In this document: positions 36,798-45,306 of the stretch, in pieces | How positions within the stretch are numbered: position 1 is the first letter of the stretch | Layout: each line of letters opens with the position of its first letter | Source of the DNA: Candidatus Zixiibacteriota bacterium | GTDB lineage: Bacteria; Zixibacteria; MSB-5A5; GN15; PGXB01 | Length of the DNA: 64,000 nucleotides | Direction of reading: 5' to 3' | Assembly (NCBI GenBank): GCA_016933695.1 | Contig: JAFGAL010000015.1 | Coordinates: forward strand, 1-64,000 | Translations under genes and position numbers: made by a program | The notes under the pieces: generated by a model | What the model saw: the letters and a program-made list of their open reading frames with translations, nothing else | Databases searched by the model: none | What the model was told of the DNA's origin: nothing

Positions 36798-37205
36798 ATG
36801 AAACTCAAGATAACAGTTCATGGTGTTGCCTACGAAGTCGATGTGGAAGTACTCGACCCGGGTGAGGGCTTCCTGACGGCGACGTCATTGCCGCGTGCCC
36901 AGGCTCGTGTTCAGCGTTCCGTTTCAAACAGTGCGCCGACGGTTCCTCCGGCAGCCGGTCCGGCCAAAGCCGCTCCGACCGGTGGCGGCAACGGCGGCTC
37001 GGTAACCTCCCCGATTGCGGGGACGGTCGTGGAAATCAAGTGCAAGGCGGGCGACGATGTGACCGAAGGTCAGGTCCTGCTCGTCATTGAAGCCATGAAG
37101 ATGAAAACCTCCATTGCCGCTCCAACCGGCGGCAAGGTGAAATCAGTCCCGGTGGCGGTGGGTGACACGGTGCGTGAAAGTCAGACGCTCGTGGAACTCG
37201 CCTGA
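36798..37205 (+). CDS. mmdC: Biotin carrier (gamma) subunit of methylmalonyl-CoA decarboxylase
   Basis: A 135-residue biotin carrier. The N-terminus KLKITVHGVAYEVDVEV resembles the association domain of OadA/MmdC, followed by an Ala/Pro/Gly-rich flexible linker (about residues 45-70) and a biotinyl domain with Lys101 in EAMKMKTS. It carries the carboxyl group from MmdA to MmdB at the membrane. It is cotranscribed with mmdA, mmdD and mmdB. It is distinct from the carrier at 9.8 kb, whose motif reads EAMKMEN. Confidence 0.94.
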   Translation: MKLKITVHGVAYEVDVEVLDPGEGFLTATSLPRAQARVQRSVSNSAPTVPPAAGPAKAAPTGGGNGGSVTSPIAGTVVEIKCKAGDDVTEGQVLLVIEAMKMKTSIAAPTGGKVKSVPVAVGDTVRESQTLVELA

Positions 37206-37232
37206 TGACGGGGGTTCACCAGAGAGCAACAC

Positions 37233-38357
37233 ATGGAAATATTAATTAACTTTCTCCAAACCGGGGCCTTTGGCAATTTTACCATTGGTAACCTGTGTAT
37301 GCTTATCGTCGGTTGCTTCTTCTTGTACCTGGGTATCTCGAAGGACTACGAGCCGCTTTTGTTGGTGCCGATCGGCTTCGGCATTCTGGTCGGCAATATT
37401 CCCTTCGTCCAGGGCATGAATATCGGTATCTATGAAGAAAACAGTATTCTGTCCTACCTGTACAAGGGCGTGACGCAGGGATGGTATCCGTCGCTGATCT
37501 TTCTCGGTCTCGGCGCGATGACCGATTTTTCCTGCATGCTTGCCAATCCGCGTCTGATACTGCTCGGCGCGGCGGCACAGGGCGGAATCTTTTTAACCTT
37601 CCTGGGTGCGATATTACTGGGTTTCGGGTACAAGGATGCCGCGGCGATCGGCATTATCGGCGGGGCGGACGGTCCGACGGCGATTTTTCTGTCGTCAAAA
37701 ATGGCGCCGCATCTGCTGGGAGCAATCGCAGTATCGGCCTATTCCTACATGGCGCTCGTTCCGGTCATTCAACCGCCGATTATCAAACTGCTGACAACCA
37801 AGAAGGAACGCCGGATCAAGATGCAACCGGCCAAGCCGGTGAGTAAACGCCTGCGCATACTCTTTCCGATTATCGCGTTTCTCATCACCGGTTTTATCGC
37901 TCCGGGATCGATCAACCTGCTGGGCTTTCTCTTCTTCGGAAATGTCCTGAAGGAGTGCGGTGTTACCGAACGTCTGGCCAACACCGCCCGGACGGCCTTT
38001 GTGGATATCGTGACGATCCTGCTGGGTTTGACGGTGGGGGCGTCGACCGATGCCAGCCGTTTTCTCACGCCGGATTCGATCAAGATCTTCATCCTCGGAG
38101 CCACGTCGTTCGCAATCGCCACCGCCTCCGGTGTCCTGTTCGCGAAACTGATGAGTGCGGTTTCCAAGAAACCGCTGAATCCGATTATCGGCGCGGCCGG
38201 TGTGTCGGCGGTACCGGACTCGGCACGGGTTTGCCAGATGATGGGAGCCAAAGAGGATCCGAGCAATTACCTAATCATGCATGCCATGGCGCCCAATGTT
38301 GCGGGAGTGATCGGCTCCGCGGTCGGCGCCGGGATTTTGCTGGCAACCTTCGGATGA
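37233..38357 (+). CDS. mmdB: Na+-translocating decarboxylase beta subunit
   Basis: Integral membrane subunit (374 residues, about nine or more helices) that decarboxylates carboxybiotin and pumps Na+ out of the cell. It has the two family signatures: GIIGGADGPTAIFLSSK with Asp146 at the position essential for Na+ transport, and the C-terminal GAAGVSAVPDSARV. Length is typical of OadB/MmdB/GcdB. It closes the mmdADCB operon, which is followed by a strong terminator. With MutAB it would couple the succinyl-CoA to propionyl-CoA route to a Na+ gradient. Confidence 0.96.
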   Translation: MEILINFLQTGAFGNFTIGNLCMLIVGCFFLYLGISKDYEPLLLVPIGFGILVGNIPFVQGMNIGIYEENSILSYLYKGVTQGWYPSLIFLGLGAMTDFSCMLANPRLILLGAAAQGGIFLTFLGAILLGFGYKDAAAIGIIGGADGPTAIFLSSKMAPHLLGAIAVSAYSYMALVPVIQPPIIKLLTTKKERRIKMQPAKPVSKRLRILFPIIAFLITGFIAPGSINLLGFLFFGNVLKECGVTERLANTARTAFVDIVTILLGLTVGASTDASRFLTPDSIKIFILGATSFAIATASGVLFAKLMSAVSKKPLNPIIGAAGVSAVPDSARVCQMMGAKEDPSNYLIMHAMAPNVAGVIGSAVGAGILLATFG

Positions 38358-38416
38358 TCATGGGAGATTACGTCCAAAACGACTGAAGACACTTACAATA
38401 CGTGGTTATACAAAAG

Positions 38417-38447
38417 GCGCGACGAAATCACCGTCGCGCTTTTTTTT
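38417..38447 (+). terminator. Intrinsic terminator of the mmd operon
   Basis: Perfect 8-bp stem GCGCGACG/CGTCGCGC, 7-base loop, then eight T, 59 bases past the mmdB stop and just before the convergent kinase-like gene. Confidence 0.95.
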
Positions 38448-38462
38448 GCCATATTGATGCAG

Positions 38463-39182
38463 TCACTTGCCCCATTCCAGATTTTCCAGCTCGAGGCGCA
38501 GATGTCCCGCCATATTGAATTTCCGGCTGATCAGAGAATGCCGCCGTCCCATCACAATCTGCCGGATTTCATCACCGGCGCGGGCATACCCGTCGCGGCC
38601 ACCGATCATTTCATAGAGAATCCCAATTAGATCGTACACGTCCTGTTGTATCTTGGCTTTGGTGGCCCGTCCGAGATCGAAAAAATCCAGCAGATAGACA
38701 TCAAACCCGATCCCGCGACGTTTCACCATGACATTGTCGGAATGAATGTCGCCGTGATACTCTCCAAGAAAATGCACCGGCTCGATTCCCAGCGCCAGGG
38801 CATACAACAGGTGCAACGCCTCGAACGATGTCAGCCGTTTTCCACGACTTCGGGCCAGATAACTTGACAGCATCTCACCGTCGACGAAATCCGACACCAG
38901 GAAGTCGATTTTCCGGCCCCTGACCCGGGCGGTGTCCCGGTGATGGTACTGGATCACGATCGGACAGGAGCGCAGTTTGTATAGTTTCCGGGCGTATTGC
39001 AACAGCGGCCTTTCCCGGTCACGGGTTCGCGGATAAAACAGCTTGGCGGCCCGAATGATACCGGTTCGATTCTCCCTGATTTTATACACCTCCCCTTCCC
39101 ATCCACTTCCCATTTGCGCGATAATCTCATAATGCGAGCCGAGACTTCGGCCCGGTTCCAGGTCGTATTTTTCGATTACCAT
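38463..39182 (-). CDS. Protein kinase-like protein (small Ser/Thr kinase fold)
   Basis: A 239-residue kinase-fold protein. It has a glycine loop QMGSGWEGEVYKI (Gly25-Gly30), Lys47 in RAAKLF, a hinge-like FLVSDFVDGEML, the catalytic loop YHGDIHSDNVMV (HGD in place of HRD; Asp145, Asn150) and DFFDLG (Asp166) in place of DFG. HGDxHxxN is closer to aminoglycoside/RIO/ABC1-type small kinases than to Hanks kinases. It lacks membrane or sensory domains. An upstream in-frame ATG at 39218 would add MFLPKSGGGKIG, but ATG 39182 has GGGA 8 bases upstream and starts the folded part. Substrate unknown. Confidence 0.8.
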   Translation of the reverse strand: MVIEKYDLEPGRSLGSHYEIIAQMGSGWEGEVYKIRENRTGIIRAAKLFYPRTRDRERPLLQYARKLYKLRSCPIVIQYHHRDTARVRGRKIDFLVSDFVDGEMLSSYLARSRGKRLTSFEALHLLYALALGIEPVHFLGEYHGDIHSDNVMVKRRGIGFDVYLLDFFDLGRATKAKIQQDVYDLIGILYEMIGGRDGYARAGDEIRQIVMGRRHSLISRKFNMAGHLRLELENLEWGK

Positions 39183-39281
39183 GCCGATCTTCCCGCCTCC
39201 CGATTTCGGTAAAAACATGATATATTAAGAAACGTACGTCTCCTGATGTCTCTTGTCAAACAGATACATGGTATTTCGGAT

Positions 39282-39399
39282 AAAAAAAGAGGGGGAATCT
39301 CCCCCTCCATCTCTCTTGGGCTAACAAGAACTGAAGCCTGCCAGGGTGCTTCAGCATGGTCAGTATCGCCCGGAATTATTATCTCAGTATTAGCGATAC
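39282..39399 (-). ncRNA. Candidate structured RNA ending in an intrinsic terminator
   Basis: On the minus strand three hairpins follow one another: GTATCGC/GCGATAC (39399-39363, long loop), CTGAAGC/GCTTCAG (39354-39331, 10-base loop), and a compact GAGGGGGA/TCCCCCTC stem with a 3-base loop (39307-39289) followed at once by seven T (39288-39282). No minus-strand gene lies upstream that needs a terminator. It could be a small RNA or a leader attenuator of the kinase-like gene 100 bases downstream. No known riboswitch consensus was recognised. Confidence 0.45.
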
Positions 39400-39480
39400 A
39401 TTGGAGATTGAAAAGCATGGATGTTTTTTGCGTTTGCGCCGATAATAGAACAAAATCGATACGACGGTTAAGGGGCATCC

Positions 39481-40611
39481 ATGGCAAAACATAACCCGGT
39501 TAAAATGCTGGTAATCGACGGAGACAGGGACTATCGGACCGCACTGATCCAGGCGCTGGAGGCGATCGACTATGTCGCGGTGGTGGGCGCGTTCGAAAAT
39601 ATCAATAGCGCAATTGCGCAGATAACCAAACTGGCGCCGGAAATCGTCCTGCTGGATTTCAACATGCCTGCCAAACAGGCCAAAAGCGCGATTGACTCCA
39701 TCAAACGTATCGACGAGACAATCGAAGTGATTCTCGTTTCGGAATCGACCAACACGACTTCGAAAAGCTCCCTGAAGGCGCTGGATCTGGGGGCTTTGTA
39801 TTTTATCCGCAAACCACCCATTAACAGCGTCTCCGAAAACGCCGTCTATTTCAATAAATATCTCCGGCCGATTATCAACCTGCATTATATCAACCGCACC
39901 ACCGAGAAGGTGCGGCAGGCCGAACCGGCCGCTCCGCCATCAATCGCAACGCCGCCATCGCCGACACCTTCCGGCGCGACGATCAAACGATTTCAATTGT
40001 CCGACTATGATATCGTCGCCATCGGCACGTCGCTGGGCGGCCCGAAGGCATTGTACGAATTGATCCCCGCGCTCCCCGCGGACTTCCCTCTTCCGGTTGT
40101 CATTGTCCAGCACATGCCCAAAGGGTTTACCGAAAGCCTCAGCGCCAATCTCGACGCCAAATCCAAACTGATCGTAGTCGAAGCCCGTGGCGGCGAAAAA
40201 CTCCAGGGAGGCTATGTCTATCTGGCCACCGGCGGTAAACATCTGGAAATCGCCCGCAACCCTCGGATGCCCGGACGGAATTACATCACGCGGTCGATCG
40301 ACAGCGATCCCGTTCACGGATGCAAACCGGCGGTCGATGTAATGTTTCACTCTTTGGTCGGTTCGATACAGGGCGGAATTCTGGCGGTCGTTTTAACCGG
40401 AATGGGCGTTGACGGTCTCGCGGGAGTACGCGCCCTGAAAGCGCACAAGAACTGCTATTGCATCACCCAGGATCAGGCCAGTTGCGCGGTGTACGGTATG
40501 CCGGCGGAAATCGTCAAAGCCGGTCTGTCGGATCTATCCCTCTCCCCGGTCCGTATCGCTGAAAGGCTGACACAAATCGTGCAACTACGAAAAGTCGCTT
40601 CGACCGTCTGA
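39481..40611 (+). CDS. cheB: CheB-type receiver plus methylesterase
   Basis: Chemotaxis-type protein-glutamate methylesterase of 376 residues. A receiver domain (1-130) has Asp59 in IVLLDFNMP and Lys111 in FIRKPP; a Pro-rich linker (150-165) leads to the esterase domain with the Ser184-His211-Asp311 triad (GTSLGGPKAL, VQHMPKGFT, LTGMGVDGLAG). The receiver is slightly unusual: the acidic pair is IDGDRD, with Asp at 13, 15 and 17. No cheA, cheR or receptor gene is in the window. AGGGG lies 5 bases before the ATG. It may serve a distant chemosensory system. Confidence 0.93.
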   Translation: MAKHNPVKMLVIDGDRDYRTALIQALEAIDYVAVVGAFENINSAIAQITKLAPEIVLLDFNMPAKQAKSAIDSIKRIDETIEVILVSESTNTTSKSSLKALDLGALYFIRKPPINSVSENAVYFNKYLRPIINLHYINRTTEKVRQAEPAAPPSIATPPSPTPSGATIKRFQLSDYDIVAIGTSLGGPKALYELIPALPADFPLPVVIVQHMPKGFTESLSANLDAKSKLIVVEARGGEKLQGGYVYLATGGKHLEIARNPRMPGRNYITRSIDSDPVHGCKPAVDVMFHSLVGSIQGGILAVVLTGMGVDGLAGVRALKAHKNCYCITQDQASCAVYGMPAEIVKAGLSDLSLSPVRIAERLTQIVQLRKVASTV

Positions 40612-40633
40612 ATTAAACCACTGAACCATGGTT

Positions 40634-41569
40634 TTACTCATATTGTCTGCTGAAATTGTCATCGAACGGTTCGACATGCACCAACACGTCGACCACGTCG
40701 GGAACGTCGTTGATCAAACGATACTTGACATCGCGGGCGATCTCATGCCCCGCGCGAACCGTGATTTTCGGATCAACCAGCACGTGCAAATCGACCTGAA
40801 CGCCTGATCCGATATGACGGGTGCGAATCGCGTGCACTTCGCGAACACCATGAATGTTCCTGACCAGATCGTGAAGACGCATGCGTTCCTCGCGACCGAC
40901 CCCGATATCGGTCAACTGATTGAGCGCCGGCCAGAGAATTTTCCAGGCCGCCTGCAGGATGAGCAGTGACACCACAATCGCACCGATATGATCGAGAAAA
41001 AACCACTCCGGGCGAAGTTTGGTGCCCAATACCGCTATTGCCACGGGCAACGAACTGAAACCGTCGGAACGGTGATGCCAGGCGTTGGCGGACAGCGCGG
41101 TCGAACCGATTTTTCTGCTGACGGCAATAGTCCGGCGATATAATATCTCCTTGCTGACCATTGAAACGCACGCGGCAAAAAAGACAATCCATCCGGGTGA
41201 GGTTTGGTGCGGGACACTCAAGGTCGAAAGCGCCTTGTATACCAATCCGACTCCCACGGCGGCCAACACCGCCCCGATAAGAAGTGTTATCAGGGTTTCG
41301 ATACGTCCATGGCCGTGCGGATGATCGGCATCGGCGGGCGCCGACCAGTATTTCGCGCCGACAATCACCACCACATCGGTGACCGAATCGGATAGACTGT
41401 GCACCCCGTCGGCAACCAGGGCCTGGCTGTTGCCGAAAACGCCGAGGATGAATTTCACCGCCGACAGCAGAAGATTGACCGCCAGTCCCCAGGCGGTAAC
41501 CCGCTGAACGGCGCGTGACTGGGCAACAGCCCCCGCGGTACGCGTTTCAGATAATTGTTCCGGGTTCAT
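40634..41569 (-). CDS. Cation diffusion facilitator (CDF) metal transporter
   Basis: Proton-coupled divalent metal exporter of 311 residues with six predicted helices and a C-terminal cytoplasmic ferredoxin-like domain (from about residue 225). Metal-site motifs are LVADGVHSLSDSVTD in helix 2 (Asp54, His57, Asp61), DADHPHGHGRIE in the loop, and ANAWHHRSDGFSS in helix 5. The His-rich pattern suits Zn, Fe or Mn export; substrate is not decided. It lies 22 bases from the convergent cheB end and 21 bases downstream of the SSS symporter, with which it may be cotranscribed. Confidence 0.93.
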   Translation of the reverse strand: MNPEQLSETRTAGAVAQSRAVQRVTAWGLAVNLLLSAVKFILGVFGNSQALVADGVHSLSDSVTDVVVIVGAKYWSAPADADHPHGHGRIETLITLLIGAVLAAVGVGLVYKALSTLSVPHQTSPGWIVFFAACVSMVSKEILYRRTIAVSRKIGSTALSANAWHHRSDGFSSLPVAIAVLGTKLRPEWFFLDHIGAIVVSLLILQAAWKILWPALNQLTDIGVGREERMRLHDLVRNIHGVREVHAIRTRHIGSGVQVDLHVLVDPKITVRAGHEIARDVKYRLINDVPDVVDVLVHVEPFDDNFSRQYE

Positions 41570-41590
41570 GATATATGAATCGGTTCCGTC

Positions 41591-43033
41591 TCACTGATTG
41601 GACACATCCTGTCCGGAAAAGATACTGAAAACGGGAGTCGTGACCAAGGAAATAATCATCCCGATTGTCCCCGCCTGCGGCGACGGCATCTCCATCCCAT
41701 ACAGAACCAGACAGACGGTCAGTCCCAGCACCGATGACGCAATGGCGCCGAGTTTGTTGGCTCGTTTGGTAAACAATCCCCAGATAAACGGTCCCAGAAA
41801 CACCGATCCGATCGCGCCCCAGGAGATTCCCAGGATAGCCACGATGGTCGACGGCCGGTAATAGGCGATGATAACCGAGACCACCACAAAAAAGGCGCTG
41901 AGGACGCGCATTAACAGGGTCAGTTTTTTGTCGGACACGCCGGGATTGATAAATCCGGCATAAACGTCTTTGGCAATTGACGAGCTGGAAATCAGCACCA
42001 GCGCCGCCAGCGTGGACATCGACGCCGACAGAATCAAAAGTAATATCAGCACCGACAGCGATTCAGGAATGACGTTGACCAACAGCTCCGGCATCAGGGC
42101 ATCGAAAATCGGTTTGCCGCCGTCAAACGCGGCGGGAGCGTTTTCCGGGTTCAGGAAAAACCGCGTGGTGGCTCCGGTGAAATAGCCGACGCCACCGATG
42201 AGGATGGCGAAAAAAGTCGAGGCGCCCATGCCGATTTTAATCGCGCGCGTATCGCGGATCGCGTAAAATTTCTGGATCAACTGCGGCATGGCAAACGGCG
42301 CGACACTGGTTAAAAATACCAGAGAAAACAGCGGCCACCATCCCGGGGGACCGACCACTTCGGTGAGTTTGGGATTGATTGCCGCAAGCGTATCGGTGAT
42401 AGTGCCCAGCCCTCCCGCTGCTTTGAGAGTACTGCCGAACAGAATCAACACGCCGACGGTCATAATCATGCCGAACACCACGTCAATCATGGTCATTGAC
42501 CGATACCCGCCCAGCACCAGATAGATGGCTGTAAAGCCACCCATGAATATCAGGGCCAGAGTATAATCCATGTTGAACGTGGCCTGAAACAAATACGACA
42601 GTCCCATAAACACCGCCGCCGAGTACGGCACGAAAAAGACAAATATCGAAAGAGCCGCAAACAATTTGAGAAATTTACTGTCGTAGCGGATATCGAAATA
42701 CTCCGCCATGGTATGCACTTTGTACTCCACCGACATCGCCTTGATGCGCGGTCCCAGAAGCCACCACACCCCCAATACCCCGAGCAGGGCATTTCCGACT
42801 GCGATCCATAAACCGGAATACCCGAACCCCCACCCGACCTTGCCGGCAAAACCGATAAACAGCACCGCTGAGAAATACGCGGTGCCGTAGGTAAAGGCGG
42901 TCATCAACGGCCCGATTTTTCCACCGCCGAGGAAAAAGTCGGAAAATGACTTGGCCCTGCGCATGCCTAAAATCCCGATGACGATAATCATCAGGGCATA
43001 AACGATCAATATACTGGTCTTAATTATAAGCAC
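41591..43033 (-). CDS. Sodium:solute symporter (SSS family)
   Basis: Na+-coupled transporter with about 13 hydrophobic segments, 480 residues from GTG 43033. It begins LIIKTSILIVYALMIIVIGILG, then MRRAKSFSDFFLGGGKIGP, a signature opening of SSS/PanF-like proteins, and has GFGYSGLWIAVGNALLG and PFAMPQLIQKFYAIRD. GGGAG lies 5 bases before the GTG. A TTG-started upstream extension to 43174 would add about 47 hydrophilic residues before the first helix and is rejected. Substrate unknown (proline, pantothenate and others in the family). It would use the Na+ gradient that MmdB can build. Confidence 0.9.
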   Translation of the reverse strand: MLIIKTSILIVYALMIIVIGILGMRRAKSFSDFFLGGGKIGPLMTAFTYGTAYFSAVLFIGFAGKVGWGFGYSGLWIAVGNALLGVLGVWWLLGPRIKAMSVEYKVHTMAEYFDIRYDSKFLKLFAALSIFVFFVPYSAAVFMGLSYLFQATFNMDYTLALIFMGGFTAIYLVLGGYRSMTMIDVVFGMIMTVGVLILFGSTLKAAGGLGTITDTLAAINPKLTEVVGPPGWWPLFSLVFLTSVAPFAMPQLIQKFYAIRDTRAIKIGMGASTFFAILIGGVGYFTGATTRFFLNPENAPAAFDGGKPIFDALMPELLVNVIPESLSVLILLLILSASMSTLAALVLISSSSIAKDVYAGFINPGVSDKKLTLLMRVLSAFFVVVSVIIAYYRPSTIVAILGISWGAIGSVFLGPFIWGLFTKRANKLGAIASSVLGLTVCLVLYGMEMPSPQAGTIGMIISLVTTPVFSIFSGQDVSNQ

Positions 43034-43254
43034 GGTCTCTCCCACGTTGACGGGTTGGTACGACACAATCGCAAACGACACGGTCGCTCGAAACGGTCTT
43101 CCCTCCGAAGTGTTTTTACAGACTGATATGGTAATAAAGTCGCGTCCCAAACACAAGCGACGTTTTTTATGCAACCCCGGGAATTGAAGTTGACAAATGG
43201 AGCTGGCTTGAAGATTTTATTGATATCATCTATTAAGGTTTAGGACGACCGAAA

Positions 43255-44064
43255 ATGAAGACTTTCACTCACGATGTCTTGGGCAAGGTTAACAAACCGG
43301 TCTGCCGACTCGGTTTGTCCGCCTCATATCGCCCGGGAAAAGCAATTATCCATAAAGCACTCGATTCCGGGATTAATGTCTTTTTCGGCTACGGATTCGA
43401 TACCAACCTGACCAAAGTCATGCGCGACATTCTCAAGCGGGACCGAGAAAAATACGTCATCATCACCGGAGCGTATAATCTTTTAATCGGGCATTTCAAT
43501 CTTGAACGTTCACTGGAGAAACGTCTGCGGCAATTCGGAACCGACTATATCGATGCCTTTTTATACCTGGGCGTCATGAAGGAAAAGCAATTCCCGGAAC
43601 ATCTACGCGAACGCTTTTATCGAATGAAAGAGTCGGGCAAAGTCCGGGCAATCGGTATGTCCTGCCATGATCGGCAATTCGCCGGCCGTCTCTGTGCCGA
43701 GGGTGCGATCGATGTTCTCATGATGCGTTACAATGCCGCCCATCCCGGAGCGGAGCAGGACATTTTCCCGCACGTGCAAACCCATCAACCCGGGATTGTC
43801 AGTTACACCGCCACCCGCTGGGGGTATTTACTGCGTCGACCGAAAGGCTGGCCGTCGGACGGACGCATCCCCACCCCCCCGGAATGCTATCGGTTCGTAT
43901 TGTCCAATCCCAACGTTCAGGTATGCCTGACCGCACCGCGTAACGCCGCCGAATTCTCACAGAATTTGACCGCACTTGAAGACGGGCCTCTCAATGCTGA
44001 AGACATGGCCTTTATGCGAACATTCGGCAATGCCGTCCATCATACCAAGAAATGGTTTATGTAA
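43255..44064 (+). CDS. Aldo/keto reductase family protein
   Basis: A 269-residue TIM-barrel oxidoreductase-like protein. Visible are VCRLGLSASYRPGKAIIHKALDSGI (given in part), FFGYGFDTN in place of the usual DTA.YG with Tyr, GHFNLERSLEKRLRQFGTDYIDAFLYLG, and SGKVRAIGMSCHDRQFAG. The C-terminal segment VLSNPNVQVCLTAPRNAAEF is a family mark. It is closest to AKR proteins without the C-terminal ferredoxin domain. TTGACA lies 59 bases upstream as a candidate -35. It is 12 bases ahead of the DUF169 gene and likely cotranscribed. Confidence 0.85.
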   Translation: MKTFTHDVLGKVNKPVCRLGLSASYRPGKAIIHKALDSGINVFFGYGFDTNLTKVMRDILKRDREKYVIITGAYNLLIGHFNLERSLEKRLRQFGTDYIDAFLYLGVMKEKQFPEHLRERFYRMKESGKVRAIGMSCHDRQFAGRLCAEGAIDVLMMRYNAAHPGAEQDIFPHVQTHQPGIVSYTATRWGYLLRRPKGWPSDGRIPTPPECYRFVLSNPNVQVCLTAPRNAAEFSQNLTALEDGPLNAEDMAFMRTFGNAVHHTKKWFM

Positions 44065-44076
44065 ATCGGAGGCGCC

Positions 44077-44826
44077 ATGGACAAGAACATCATCAGCCGG
44101 TTTCTCGACCTTTGGCATTTGTACTTTCCCAATCAGGAATTGCCGTTGGTCTGGTACTACAGTAATGAAATTGCCGGAACAGAGCCTGCCGAATCATCCA
44201 ACGATTGGCATTGCCTGATCTGCGATCTCGGGAAGGTTCGCAACGGTGTCCCACTGGCCTTTGACGTAGAGTCTATCGGTTGTCATGGCGCATTGCGTTC
44301 GGCGGGATTTATTCAAACGATGGGTGAGAATTTCGAGGCATTTCTTTCCTGCGGCATCCCCGGCAGTACGAAGGGTCTGCGTTACAAGAAAACGCCGGAG
44401 CTGGTGAAGCAACAATATGCTGTTATGCCGTCGTTCACCGCACCCGGGAAATATCTGGCCTTCAAACGATGGGACAAATTGGATGAAAACGACAACCCGA
44501 TGGCGGTGGTGTTTTTCGCCAACCCCGATACGCTTTCCGGGTTGTTCACGCTGGTCGGCTATGACGACGCCTCAGTCGATAGTGTCATCGCCCCGTTCGG
44601 CGCCGGATGCGCCTCGATCATTTACGCACCCTATTGCGAGCTGACCGCGGGAGCCCATCGGGCTGTCCTGGGGATGTTCGACGTTTCCGCCCGCCCCTGT
44701 ATACCGAAAGACCGGCTGACATTCTCGGTCACCTGGCCGAGATTCGAACGTATGCTGGCCGGTATGGACGAATGTTTCCTGACCACCGATAGCTGGGCCA
44801 GGGTCCGCACGCGCCTGTCCGAATAA
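44077..44826 (+). CDS. DUF169 family protein
   Basis: A 249-residue cytoplasmic protein matching the DUF169 pattern: LPLVWYYS near the start, CLICDLGKVRNGVPLAFD, then SIGCHGALRSAGF, YAVMPSFTAPGKYLAFKRW, VVFFANPDTLSGLFTLVGYD, and FGAGCASIIYAPYCE. Conserved cysteines (WHCLICD, GCHGA, GAGCASI) suggest a metal or cofactor site. Function of the family is not known. It follows the aldo/keto reductase gene by 12 bases. Confidence 0.85.
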   Translation: MDKNIISRFLDLWHLYFPNQELPLVWYYSNEIAGTEPAESSNDWHCLICDLGKVRNGVPLAFDVESIGCHGALRSAGFIQTMGENFEAFLSCGIPGSTKGLRYKKTPELVKQQYAVMPSFTAPGKYLAFKRWDKLDENDNPMAVVFFANPDTLSGLFTLVGYDDASVDSVIAPFGAGCASIIYAPYCELTAGAHRAVLGMFDVSARPCIPKDRLTFSVTWPRFERMLAGMDECFLTTDSWARVRTRLSE

Positions 44827-45095
44827 CCCATTACGCCGATATCCGGCGGAGACCAGGAGACTTATTTTTACCGGGATCGGCACAGAAAATATAAACCATT
44901 CTTGCCATCAATTACGTAAAAAGAACGTAATAATAATATATGGAAACAGACGTTCCCGTGCCGGAGGAGCCGACCGTTTCGAAGGAATCCTGGGGTGGGG
45001 CACACCGGACCGGGTTCGCACCGGCGATTGATTACTGAAGGCTGAATGTGTTTTCCGGGAGCAATATAAACGGATTTGAATTTAAGAAAAAGGTG

Positions 45096-45124
45096 TTGAT
45101 CTTTTGTATATTGGTCGATATATT
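45096..45124 (+). promoter_or_regulatory. Sigma-70 promoter with a long leader before the RRM gene
   Basis: TTGATC (45096-45101), 17-base spacer, TATATT (45119-45124). Start expected near 45131, giving a leader of about 175 bases before the ATG at 45307. Confidence 0.65.
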
Positions 45125-45186
45125 AGAATAGAAAGTTAATAATCCCTCAGGAAGATTGCTTAAGACTTGTATCTGTTTGTCAAATC

Positions 45187-45288
45187 ATGAAAAAGCGTAT
45201 CGAAGAGTGGATCCGGCGCAATGGTGCGCATGAACGCGTTTATCTGTGCAACGAGATTTCCTTGGTAAAAAGGTTCGTGTCGGGATAA
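45187..45288 (+). CDS. Possible short leader ORF (33 codons)
   Basis: Open frame inside the long leader: MKKRIEEWIRRNGAHERV and 15 further residues, ending 18 bases before the RRM start codon. Basic, with one Cys. There is no ribosome site before the ATG, so translation is doubtful. It overlaps a GCGC/GCGC hairpin around 45217-45230. Confidence 0.2.
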   Translation: MKKRIEEWIRRNGAHERVYLCNEISLVKRFVSG

Positions 45289-45306
45289 ACAAAATCGGAG
45301 AGCAGA

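Larger units (their letters stand above)
44827..45306. other. Gene-free 480-bp stretch with promoter and leader of the RRM gene
   Basis: No conserved gene is recognisable. It has a promoter at 45096-45124 and two small open frames without ribosome sites: 44940-45038 (32 codons, METDVPVPEEPTVSKESW and on) and 45187-45288 (33 codons). The first is probably chance. Confidence 0.6.

Noticed and set aside
39282-39399. Reading the 39.3 kb hairpins as a cyclic-di-GMP riboswitch or SRP RNA
   Set aside because: The conserved core sequences of those RNAs are not present.
39246-39494. Open frame of 82 codons before cheB
   Set aside because: Runs through the three hairpins, has no ribosome site and no family resemblance.
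44940-45038. 32-codon open frame METDVPVPEEP...
   Set aside because: No ribosome site, no promoter directly upstream, and no conservation evidence; likely chance.
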